Assembly (NCBI GenBank): GCA_021802645.1
Contig: JAJZRO010000006.1
Coordinates: 1-64,000, forward strand
Reading direction: 5' to 3'
DNA length: 64,000 nucleotides
From: Deltaproteobacteria bacterium
GTDB lineage: Bacteria > Desulfobacterota > Desulfobulbia > Desulfobulbales > Desulfurivibrionaceae
Position 1 is the first letter of the stretch, and each line of letters opens with the position of its first letter. The notes below the pieces were generated by a model that was given only the letters and a program-made list of their open reading frames with translations, made no database searches and was not told the origin of the DNA. Shown one piece after another: positions 8,625 through 15,824 of this stretch. Both the position numbers and the translations under genes were made by a program.

Positions 8625-9248
8625 ATGCGCCCACGACACGTCATGAGAAACGTCGCCCCGAGCCGCAGGAAAGGCATCGGCCTGTTCCTGCTGGTCATGC
8701 TGATTTCGTATGTGGCTCTGTTGCCGCGCCCTGCCGAAGCAGCCACGTTTGACACCTCAAAAGACAGTTGGGCGGTGCTGGGGGGGTATGGGCAAAGTTT
8801 TCCCGGTTGGGGACAAACCACGCAGCGCGTTGAAACCATTGATCTGGTCCCGCGTTATGAGCATCACATCTTCGATGATCTTGGTTCCGGTTGGTACCGA
8901 GGCTTTCATTCCATTTTGCTGGAAGTTCCGGTGCATTTTGTCGTGAGCCCCGATGTCTCCAGCATGGTTGGCCTCAACTTTCTGGCATGCTACACCTTCA
9001 CCGCGGGCGAAAAAATCCATCCTTACGTGTTCGGGGGCGGTGGCCCGGTCTACAGTTTCGCGGATATATCCGGGATGGGGGCGAGATGGAACGGCAACTA
9101 CCAGTTCGGTATCGGACTGAATTACCCAATGGAACAAGGGCATAATTTTCTGTTGGAGTGGCGCTACCATCATATCTCCAACGGGGGCAGCGAGGAGCCT
9201 AATGAGCCCTTGAATTCCTGCAAGATTCTTGTCGGTATCACTTTTTAA
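8625..9248 (+). CDS. PagL-like acyloxyacyl hydrolase (lipid A 3-O-deacylase family)
   Basis: With the ATG at 8625 (AAAGGA 9 bp upstream) the protein has 207 residues; an in-frame GTG at 8589 lacks such a site. A basic N terminus and hydrophobic core end in a PAEA-A signal-cleavage pattern near residue 39. The mature part is beta-barrel-like, with alternating aromatic strands and a terminal Phe. The PagL catalytic motif is present: His183-x-Ser185-Asn186 in YHHISNGG, close to the C terminus as in the family. It would remove an ester-linked acyl chain from an outer-membrane lipid. It heads the rightward block that ends in BtrH, ABC exporter and ACP genes, so the product of the locus may be processed in the outer membrane. 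Confidence 0.85.
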   Translation: MRPRHVMRNVAPSRRKGIGLFLLVMLISYVALLPRPAEAATFDTSKDSWAVLGGYGQSFPGWGQTTQRVETIDLVPRYEHHIFDDLGSGWYRGFHSILLEVPVHFVVSPDVSSMVGLNFLACYTFTAGEKIHPYVFGGGGPVYSFADISGMGARWNGNYQFGIGLNYPMEQGHNFLLEWRYHHISNGGSEEPNEPLNSCKILVGITF

Positions 9249-9291
9249 TGTCAGCGAGTCGTGTCGCGGTGGCGAGACGTGAGGAGGTACG

Positions 9292-9975
9292 ATGAAGAGC
9301 TGGAGGTTGCTTGGAATACTGGCTGTCGGCGTTATGTTGTCTTCTTGTGCGGGGCATCAGCAGACGGCGGCGCCGGCGCCTGAACAAGCGGAACAGGCGC
9401 CAGGTGGCGTCAGTCGTCTTGATGGGGTTTCGCTTGAAACGGTGCAGAAAGAACCGAAGCTCGGTGTGGCCGCTTATGAAAATGTCGTGGTGGATCCAGT
9501 CCAGATGAGCCACCAGCTTGTTGCAGACTATCCGGAAGCGGGTCAGCAACTGCAGTCAGGTATGATCGCGCAGCTCAAAACCAAAAAAGGATATAGGCAC
9601 GTGGGGGCGGCTGAAGCAAGCGGCCGTCAGCCCCAAGGAAGAACCATGATTGTTGACCTCAAGGTCCTCGATATGCGGATCGTGAGCACTGGCGCCAGGA
9701 TATGGGGAGGGGTCATGGCTGGCTCGTCGTATATGGATCTCTCTCTCAAGTTGACCGATGCGTCGACGCGGCGGGTTATCCATGAGAAAATTCTTACCAC
9801 CCACAACAATGCCTTTGCCGCCTCCTGGGCGGTGGAGGCTGAAAAAGCGTTACCCACCGATATGGGGAAAATCGTCGGGGAGTATCTGTATACCGTGGTG
9901 CCCCCTCCGTCGGGCTCCAAGTCGTCAGGGGCTGCGGTCAAAAGTAAGCACAGTGGTTCGCGCAGGAAGCCGTAA
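9292..9975 (+). CDS. DUF4410-type lipoprotein
   Basis: A 227-residue predicted lipoprotein. The N terminus has a short basic segment, a hydrophobic core and the lipobox LSSC with Cys19 as the lipidated residue, followed by an Ala/Pro/Glu-rich linker. The body (about residues 55-205) shows the DUF4410 pattern of a small periplasmic alpha/beta domain, including MIVDLKVLDMR and a glycine-rich GGVMAGSSYMDL stretch. The C-terminal tail is Ser/Lys-rich. GAGGAGG-like bases 6-8 bp before the ATG mark the start. It sits 43 bp after the PagL-like gene and is probably an envelope accessory of the locus; its function is not known. Confidence 0.8.
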   Translation: MKSWRLLGILAVGVMLSSCAGHQQTAAPAPEQAEQAPGGVSRLDGVSLETVQKEPKLGVAAYENVVVDPVQMSHQLVADYPEAGQQLQSGMIAQLKTKKGYRHVGAAEASGRQPQGRTMIVDLKVLDMRIVSTGARIWGGVMAGSSYMDLSLKLTDASTRRVIHEKILTTHNNAFAASWAVEAEKALPTDMGKIVGEYLYTVVPPPSGSKSSGAAVKSKHSGSRRKP

Positions 9976-10097
9976 ATTTGACCAACCGGCAGCCGAAACC
10001 GCCTCGCGCCGTTGCTTGGTGAAGCGGCCAGACCGTTGCTGGCGACACCCTTGTCGCCTTCTGGGAAAGAGTCAATCCAATCTCCTTAGGATTGTTC

Positions 10098-10595
10098 ATG
10101 GCAGTGGAGAAAGAGGTGGGAAAGGATGGGGCTGAGGAGCGAGTCGTGCTGCCGCGCCACCAGGAGCCTGCGACTCCGGCCAGCGCAGAAATGACCGCTG
10201 GCCTCAAGATCGTGAGTTACGCCCTGAATAATCACGGTGAATACGAATTGACGCCTGATTTTGTCTGGCAGCCGGTCAGCGTCGTCAATCAACAGGCGTG
10301 GCAGGAAATTGAAAAGAAGATCGACTGTTCCCGGCAAAGGGTGGCGGCAGGTCGGGTGAGTTGTCTCCATTACTATATGACCGCCCACCAGATGGATGTC
10401 ACGCTTGTGGCGCAGTATACGGGGCAACCGCGTTGGAAGGTGTTGCTGCATCTTGCTCCCTTTGTCTATGCCAGGCTGTCTTCTCGTTCTTTGGCGAAAT
10501 ACGCCCGGTTGTACAAGATTTCCGTGGATGAGTTGAGGCACGGCCGCCTTCTGCCCCCTGTTTACAATCTCGAGACCGAGCAGTCACGTGCATAA
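10098..10595 (+). CDS. Conserved hypothetical protein, possible HTH-like C-terminal half
   Basis: The 165-residue protein starts at the ATG at 10098, with TTAGGA 6 bp upstream; an upstream in-frame TTG is less likely. I do not recognise a named family. The C-terminal 65 residues (YTGQPRWKVLLHLAP then LAKYARLYKISVDELR) have the spacing of an XRE-like helical domain with two short helices around a turn, and may bind DNA or a protein partner. No membrane segment or signal peptide. The gene overlaps the following BtrH-type gene by 8 bp, which implies co-translation and a role in the same pathway, possibly as a regulator or a carrier-protein partner. Confidence 0.7.
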   Translation: MAVEKEVGKDGAEERVVLPRHQEPATPASAEMTAGLKIVSYALNNHGEYELTPDFVWQPVSVVNQQAWQEIEKKIDCSRQRVAAGRVSCLHYYMTAHQMDVTLVAQYTGQPRWKVLLHLAPFVYARLSSRSLAKYARLYKISVDELRHGRLLPPVYNLETEQSRA

Positions 10596-11607
10596 CCTTT
10601 TGTTTGATTTCCCCCATCGCCAATCTGCCCATTGCGAAAGCGGGGTGGCAGCAAATCTTTTGACCCAGCGGGGCATTAAGATCTCCGAGGCGATGGCCTT
10701 TGGCATTGGCGGTGGTCTTTTTTTCGGTTATTTGCCCTTCATCCGGATCAATGGCCTGCCCTTGGTTACCTACCGTAGCCCTGCCGGGCATATTCTGCGG
10801 CAGATCGCTTCCATAAACGAAGTGTGCATGTATGAAAAGAAGTTCCGGAACCCGGATGAGGCGATGGCGGCCTTGGATCAGGCGCTCGCCGCGTCTCTCC
10901 CGGTGGGGTTGCAAACCGGGGTTTTCTGGCTTCCTTATTTTCCCAAAGCGCTACGGTTTCATTTCAACGCCCACAACCTCGTTGTCTATGGCAAACAAGG
11001 GGAAGAATACCTGATCAGCGACCCGGTTTTCCCCGCGCCGGTCCGTTGCCCGGCAGAGGATCTGGCGCGGGCTCGATTCGCCTCCGGTGCTCTTGCGCCA
11101 AAGGGGAAAATGTACTATCTGACGCGAACGCCGCCGGAATTGGACTATGGTCCCCTGATCGCCCGCGGGATTCGCTCTGTTTGCCGCATGATGCTGGACA
11201 GTTATTTCCCCCTGATTGGGGTTCGTGGTATCCGCTTTTTGGCCAAAAGAATGCGTCACTGGCCACAGCGTCTGGGGCGGGAGCGAGCGGAGCTGCATCT
11301 CGGACATGTGGTGCGCATGCAGGAGGAAATCGGCACTGGCGGGGGAGGTTTTCGATTCATGTATGCGGCCTTTCTTCAGGAGGGTGCTGCAATCATGCAG
11401 GATCAGGAGCTGCGCGAATACGCCGCGCTTTTGACCGCAGCCGGGGATGCCTGGCGGGAGTTCGCCGCGATGGCGGTTCGAATATGCAAGGGGCGTGTCC
11501 GTCCCGATGACAGCTATCCCGCCATGGTGGAGTGCCTCAATCAGTGCGCCGCCCTAGAGGGGAAAGCTTTTGCGGGGCTGAAACAATGGGCGAAGCAGCA
11601 GCCATGA
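10588..11607 (+). CDS. BtrH N-terminal-domain / DUF4872 acyltransferase-like protein
   Basis: A 339-residue cytoplasmic protein that starts with GTG inside the end of the preceding gene. The N-terminal half carries the cysteine-peptidase-like BtrH_N fold with Cys16 in SAHCES as the likely nucleophile and His979-strand features such as FNAHNLVVYGKQ supplying the histidine around residue 132; an aspartate follows in LISDPVF. The C-terminal half is a helical DUF4872-like domain. In butirosin synthesis BtrH moves an acyl group from an ACP to an amine. A similar ACP-to-acceptor transfer is a good hypothesis here because two ACPs lie in the locus. The acceptor is not identified. Confidence 0.82.
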   Translation: MHNLLFDFPHRQSAHCESGVAANLLTQRGIKISEAMAFGIGGGLFFGYLPFIRINGLPLVTYRSPAGHILRQIASINEVCMYEKKFRNPDEAMAALDQALAASLPVGLQTGVFWLPYFPKALRFHFNAHNLVVYGKQGEEYLISDPVFPAPVRCPAEDLARARFASGALAPKGKMYYLTRTPPELDYGPLIARGIRSVCRMMLDSYFPLIGVRGIRFLAKRMRHWPQRLGRERAELHLGHVVRMQEEIGTGGGGFRFMYAAFLQEGAAIMQDQELREYAALLTAAGDAWREFAAMAVRICKGRVRPDDSYPAMVECLNQCAALEGKAFAGLKQWAKQQP

Positions 11608-12383
11608 ATCACGAAAAACAATGGCGGCCTGATCGTGGCGCAAGCGCTGTTTCGGCTGAGCGTTTGTGTAAGCGGTACAAGAACGCCCCGGCCCCAGCCC
11701 TGAATGATTTGAGTCTGGAGGTGCGGCAGGGGGAGTTCTATGGCCTGCTGGGGCCCAACGGGGCAGGGAAAACCACGGTTATCTCCATTATCGCCGGTCT
11801 CGTGCCACCCGATTATGGCACCATTCGGGTTATGGGCATGACGTTTCAGAAAGAACGGAACGAGATTAAACGGATTGCGGCCGTGGTCCCCCAAGAAATC
11901 GGATTGTATGATAAGCTCACGGCCATTGAAAATCTTGTTTTTTTTGGGAAGATTTGCGGCATCAGGGGAAAGAAACTGACGGAACGGGTCCAATATGCTC
12001 TCGAGTTCGCGCGCCTTACGGGGCATGCGCGTAGCCAGGTCGCCACTTTTTCCGTCGGGATGAAACGGCGATTGAACCTGGCGGTCGGCTTGTTGGGCGA
12101 TCCGCGACTGCTGATCCTTGATGAACCTTGCGTCGGCATTGACGCCCAGTCCAGGAATCTGATCCATGAGCAGCTGACCGCCATCAATCGACGGGGAACC
12201 ACCATCATCTACACAACGCACTATATGGAGGAAGCCCAGCAACTCTGTGGCCGTATCGGCATTATCGACAATGGCCGATTGATCCAGGAGGGAACGCCCG
12301 TCATCTTGCTCCAGCAACGCGGGAAGGCCAATCTGGAGGAACTCTTCTTGGACCTGACCGGCAAGGGGCTCCGCGATTCATGA
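11586..12383 (+). CDS. ABC transporter ATP-binding protein
   Basis: The 265-residue protein can start at ATG 11586 (22 bp inside the BtrH-type gene) or ATG 11604; neither has a strong ribosome-binding site, and translational coupling is likely. It has Walker A (GPNGAGKTT), a Q-loop (VVPQEIG), the degenerate signature FSVGMKRR in place of LSGGQ, Walker B with LLILDEP and the H-loop histidine in YTTHYMEEA. This is the DRA/ABC-2 export subclass (ABCA/NodI-like). It overlaps the permease start by 4 bp. Together they would export the lipid or a conjugate across the inner membrane. Confidence 0.93.
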   Translation: MGEAAAMNHEKQWRPDRGASAVSAERLCKRYKNAPAPALNDLSLEVRQGEFYGLLGPNGAGKTTVISIIAGLVPPDYGTIRVMGMTFQKERNEIKRIAAVVPQEIGLYDKLTAIENLVFFGKICGIRGKKLTERVQYALEFARLTGHARSQVATFSVGMKRRLNLAVGLLGDPRLLILDEPCVGIDAQSRNLIHEQLTAINRRGTTIIYTTHYMEEAQQLCGRIGIIDNGRLIQEGTPVILLQQRGKANLEELFLDLTGKGLRDS

Positions 12384-13672
12384 TGAAAGTTTTTCCCGCA
12401 ATCATCAAGGAACTGCTTACCCTGGTGAGGGATCGCGCCGGGTTGCTGGTCCTTTTCTTGATGCCTGCAATCCTCGTCGTGGTAATCACCTTGGTGCAGG
12501 AAAATATCCTTGAACTCACGGGGCAGAAAAATTTCAAGGTGCTGTTCCTGGACTCGGACCAGGGTGGACTTGGCAAATTACTGCGGGAGCAGCTGGCGAG
12601 CGGCAATCTGGAGTTGGTTGTCCAGGATGCGAAGCAGGCGCGGGTCGGAGATATTGAGGCAGCGGTCGCCAATGGCGAGTACCAGGCCGGGATTGTCATC
12701 CCGCCCGGTGCCTCCCGGCGCTTTCAGAAGGCGGCAGCGCGCCTGTTGCAGCCCGACCAAGGCGCGGCCCGCCCGCAGGACAGCCTCGTCACCTCTCTGT
12801 ATCTTTTTATGGATCCCGCGATGATGGCCGGCTCACGTGCAGCGATCACTGGTCGCTTGCAAAATGCCTTGGCCGCGATTGCCTTGGAGGTCAAGCTTTC
12901 GATGCTCAGCAAGACGATGCAGGCGGCGCTGGATCGGCTTGGCGTCCCTCCGGGAAGCACCCCGCTGGCCAACGAGAAGCTCGCCGTTCTTTTTAGACAG
13001 CCGCTTCTGGCGGTGACAGAAAACCAGGTCGGCGGCCAATCAGGAGGAGTGCCCCAATATAATCCGGTTCAGCAAAACGTGCCGGCGTGGGCTTTGTTCG
13101 GCATGTTTTTTACCGCCATTCCTATTGCCGGCTCAATCATTCGTGAGCGTACTTCAGGCGTATGGACCCGTCTCATGACGCTTCCTGTTTCCCCGCTGGC
13201 CCTCTTTGCGGGGAAGGCCTTCGCGTACATCGGCGTCTGTTTTTGCCAGTTTTTGCTTATTGCCCTGATCGGTATTTTTCTTTTTCCCCTTCTTGGCTTG
13301 CCCGCCTTCATCATCGCAACAAAACTTCCCGCCGTGTTGCTGGCCTTGTTGCTTTCAAGCCTTGCAGCCTGCGGCTACGGCATCTTCCTCGGTTTGGCCT
13401 GTAACTCTTACGAACAGGCATCCACCTTGGGAGCGACCACGGTGGTTGCCGCCGCCGCCATTGGTGGCGTTATGGTACCGGTCTATGCCATGCCGCATAC
13501 CATGCAGCGCCTCAGCATCATATCGCCCATTAATTGGGGGCTGGACGCCATTCATGCCCTGCTCCTGCGGGGAGCCGCCTTGCCCGCAGTGTACGGTGAT
13601 TTTGGCCGATTGTTTCTCTTCTTTGCGGTCTGTGCTTTCCTGGCCTGGAAGCTTGCGCTGACACGGCAATAA
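12380..13672 (+). CDS. ABC-2 type permease
   Basis: A 430-residue membrane protein of the ABC2_membrane_3 kind: one N-terminal transmembrane helix (about residues 21-40), a large extracytoplasmic domain of about 180 residues, then five or so helices from residue 235 to the C terminus with the IRERTSGVWTRLM coupling segment. It overlaps the ATPase gene by 4 bp, so the two form one exporter (probably homodimeric). The large soluble domain fits exporters that hand a lipid-like substrate to periplasmic acceptors. Its gene lies 19 bp before the second ACP, linking export to the ACP pathway. Confidence 0.9.
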   Translation: MMKVFPAIIKELLTLVRDRAGLLVLFLMPAILVVVITLVQENILELTGQKNFKVLFLDSDQGGLGKLLREQLASGNLELVVQDAKQARVGDIEAAVANGEYQAGIVIPPGASRRFQKAAARLLQPDQGAARPQDSLVTSLYLFMDPAMMAGSRAAITGRLQNALAAIALEVKLSMLSKTMQAALDRLGVPPGSTPLANEKLAVLFRQPLLAVTENQVGGQSGGVPQYNPVQQNVPAWALFGMFFTAIPIAGSIIRERTSGVWTRLMTLPVSPLALFAGKAFAYIGVCFCQFLLIALIGIFLFPLLGLPAFIIATKLPAVLLALLLSSLAACGYGIFLGLACNSYEQASTLGATTVVAAAAIGGVMVPVYAMPHTMQRLSIISPINWGLDAIHALLLRGAALPAVYGDFGRLFLFFAVCAFLAWKLALTRQ

Positions 13673-13691
13673 CCCCTTATGGCTACAAACC

Positions 13692-13958
13692 ATGGACGAA
13701 TTACAGCAAGAGCTTATCCGCTTGATATGCACGACCTGCAATCTTGATGATGTTGATACGGAGCAGGTGGGGCCGGATGACCCTTTGATCGGGCCGGACT
13801 CCCCCTTGGGAATCGATTCTCTGGATGCCTTGGAGATTGCCGTTGCGGTCCAGAAAGGGTACGGGGTCCGAATGGATTCGGAGAACACCAGCCGGGAGGT
13901 GTTGCAGTCCGTGGCGTGTCTTGCCGATTATATCAGTAAAAACAGCAGAAAACCGTGA
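13692..13958 (+). CDS. Acyl carrier protein (second of two)
   Basis: An 88-residue ACP with the phosphopantetheine site Ser43 in GIDSLDAL and a typical four-helix pattern. It is not a copy of the ACP at 266: the N-terminal helix and the GPDDPLIGPDSP loop differ, so the two carriers probably have distinct partners. It is the last gene of the rightward block, 19 bp after the ABC permease, and is followed by a strong terminator. A carrier next to a BtrH-type acyltransferase suggests it delivers the acyl or aminoacyl group that BtrH moves. Confidence 0.87.
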   Translation: MDELQQELIRLICTTCNLDDVDTEQVGPDDPLIGPDSPLGIDSLDALEIAVAVQKGYGVRMDSENTSREVLQSVACLADYISKNSRKP

Positions 13959-14040
13959 GATGCCAGAATAGGCGTTGAGGAAGAGGGGCCTTACGATACC
14001 CGTCGGTGTCGGGCCGTTCCAAGGCGTGATGAGGATAAAA

Positions 14041-14068
14041 AAGCCGCATCAAATGATGCGGCTTTTTT
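14041..14068. terminator. Bidirectional intrinsic terminator
   Basis: A perfect 10-bp stem, AAGCCGCATC (14041-14050) and GATGCGGCTT (14055-14064), encloses an AAAT loop. It is preceded by a run of A and followed by a run of T, so it can stop transcription on both strands: the ACP operon from the left and the Ala/Lys-rich small gene from the right. Confidence 0.93.
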
Positions 14069-14095
14069 ATATCTGTAAAGCAAGAAAAAAACTGT

Positions 14096-14341
14096 TTACT
14101 TCGCCGGTTCGGCAGCCGGCTCAGCAGCCGGAGCAGCGGCTTCTTTCTTCGCTTTCTTGTGGGCCTTCTTGTGGGCTTTCTTGTGGGCCTTCTTGGGAGC
14201 CTTCTTGGCCGGTGCGGCGGCGTCGGCAGCCGGGGCAGTGGCGGCGGCGTCGGTGGTGGCGGCCGGCTCGGCGGCGTTAACTACCGCGGCGAACGAAACG
14301 GCAATGATACCGGCAACGAGAGTAGAAAGCAGCTTCTTCAT
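14096..14341 (-). CDS. Small exported Ala/Lys-rich repeat protein
   Basis: Translated from the ATG ending at 14341 (GGAG about 9 bp upstream), the protein has 81 residues. The first 24 form a clear signal peptide (MKKLL, hydrophobic core, VNAAE cleavage pattern). The mature part is low-complexity: an Ala/Pro/Thr stretch, then KKAHKKAHKKAHKK-type repeats encoded by 12-bp DNA repeats, then an Ala/Glu/Pro tail. It resembles acid-shock or histone-H1-like tails in composition only. It would be a positively charged periplasmic or surface peptide. It has its own promoter and terminator, so it is a monocistronic, probably well-expressed gene. Function unknown. Confidence 0.82.
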   Translation of the reverse strand: MKKLLSTLVAGIIAVSFAAVVNAAEPAATTDAAATAPAADAAAPAKKAPKKAHKKAHKKAHKKAKKEAAAPAAEPAAEPAK

Positions 14342-14376
14342 GGGTGGAGTCTCCTGACAATGTTTTTTTTGTGCGG

Positions 14377-14394
14377 CTGTGGCCCCTGCCACAG
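14377..14394 (-). other. 5' leader hairpin of the Ala/Lys-rich gene
   Basis: CTGTGGC (14377-14383) pairs perfectly with GCCACAG (14388-14394) across a 4-nt loop. It lies between the proposed promoter and the ATG, so it would sit close to the 5' end of the mRNA, where such stems often protect transcripts from decay. Confidence 0.55.
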
Positions 14395-14404
14395 TGCACA
14401 ACCC

Positions 14405-14433
14405 ATGCTACAGCCAGGGGAATGTGCCGTCAA
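14405..14433 (-). promoter_or_regulatory. Sigma-70 promoter of the Ala/Lys-rich gene
   Basis: On the minus strand TTGACG (14433-14428) and TAGCAT (14410-14405) are 17 bp apart. Transcription would start near 14398, giving a leader of about 57 nt before the ATG. Confidence 0.6.
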
Positions 14434-14498
14434 GGAAGGAGCGTCACGTTACAAAAATATAATGTTGGCCCCCACCGCAGGAGGGAGCGTGCTGCCGC

Positions 14499-15806
14499 TT
14501 ATTGGCGCCCGACGCCAAGATAGGTGAACCCGGCCGCGCGGACCCGTACCGGATCGTAGACGTTGCGCAGGTCGATGAAGACCGGGTTGCGCATGAGCGA
14601 CTTGAGGCGGTCAAGGTCGAGCGCCCGGTATTGATTCCATTCGGTGAGGAGCACCACGGCATCGGCGTCCTGGCAGGCCTCGTAGGCGTTGGCGGCAAAG
14701 GTGACCTCGGGCAATATGCGGCCGGCCTCTTCCATGCCCTCCGGGTCGTGAACCCGGAGCCGGGCGCCTTTTTCATGCAGAGCCGGCACGATGGTCAGCG
14801 CCGGTGCTTCGCGCATGTCGTCGGTCTCCGGCTTGAAGGTAAGCCCCAGCACGGCGATGGTTTTGCCGGTCTCGCTGCCGCCCAGCGCATCGCGGATCTT
14901 TTTGACCATCCGGGCCTTCTGGGCGGCGTTCACCTCCACCGCGGCCTCGACGATCCGGGAGGGCGCGCCATATTCCTGGGCGGTGCGTAACAGGGCCAGG
15001 GTATCCTTTGGGAAGCAGGAGCCGCCATACCCCGGGCCGGGGTGGAGGAATTTCTTGCCGATGCGGCCGTCGAGGCCGATGCCCTTGGCAAGGTCGATGA
15101 CATTGGCGTCCACCGCCTCGCAGAGGTTGGCCATCTCGTTGATGAAGCTGATCTTCACCGCCAGGAAGGCGTTGGCCGCGTACTTGATCAGTTCCGCGGT
15201 CTCCGGGGTGGTGATGACAAACGGCGTGGCGATGAGGTAGAGCGGGTCGTAGAGGTCGCGCATCACCGCGGCGGCCCGCTCCGAGCCGGTGCCGATCACT
15301 ACCCGGTCCGGCCGCATGAAGTCGTTGATCGCGGCGCCCTCCCGCAGGAACTCCGGGTTGGAGACCACCTCAAAATCGGCCTGCGGGTTCGCTTCGGCCA
15401 TGATTCGCGCCACTTGGCGGGTGGTACCCACCGGCACCGTGCTCTTGTCGACGATCACCGTGTAGCGGTTGAGATGGGGGGCCAATTCGCGGGCGGCGGC
15501 GTAGAGATAGGACAAATCGGCGTAGCCGTTGCCATGGCGGTGGCTGGGGGTGCCCACGGCGAGGAAGATTGCCTGGGCCTGGCGGGCCGCTTGCGCCATG
15601 TCGGTGGTGAAGGCAAGGCGGCCATCTGCCACGTTTTTTCGCACCAGGTCGTGGAGTCCTGGCTCGTAGATCGGGATGTCGCCGCGCGTGAGCGCCGCAA
15701 TCTTGGCGGCGTCCTTGTCCATACAAAGGACCTGGTGGCCGAACTCGGCGAAGCAGGCGCCGGAAACCAATCCCACGTAGCCGGTGCCGATCATGGTGAT
15801 GTGCAT
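14499..15806 (-). CDS. ugd: UDP-glucose 6-dehydrogenase
   Basis: A 435-residue NAD-dependent enzyme that oxidises UDP-glucose to UDP-glucuronate. The N terminus has the Rossmann motif GTGYVGLV, the middle has the catalytic-cysteine motif GYGGSCFPKD (near residue 260), and the C-terminal domain carries LGLTFKPETDDMREAP, all diagnostic. Length is normal. It lies 18 bp after the epimerase gene on the same strand, so the pair would make UDP-glucuronate and its C4 epimer for surface polysaccharides. An inverted repeat TTGGCG/CGCCAA covers its last codons but lacks a T-run. Confidence 0.96.
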   Translation of the reverse strand: MHITMIGTGYVGLVSGACFAEFGHQVLCMDKDAAKIAALTRGDIPIYEPGLHDLVRKNVADGRLAFTTDMAQAARQAQAIFLAVGTPSHRHGNGYADLSYLYAAARELAPHLNRYTVIVDKSTVPVGTTRQVARIMAEANPQADFEVVSNPEFLREGAAINDFMRPDRVVIGTGSERAAAVMRDLYDPLYLIATPFVITTPETAELIKYAANAFLAVKISFINEMANLCEAVDANVIDLAKGIGLDGRIGKKFLHPGPGYGGSCFPKDTLALLRTAQEYGAPSRIVEAAVEVNAAQKARMVKKIRDALGGSETGKTIAVLGLTFKPETDDMREAPALTIVPALHEKGARLRVHDPEGMEEAGRILPEVTFAANAYEACQDADAVVLLTEWNQYRALDLDRLKSLMRNPVFIDLRNVYDPVRVRAAGFTYLGVGRQ

Positions 15807-15824
15807 GGGGTGCTCCCTCCTCGT

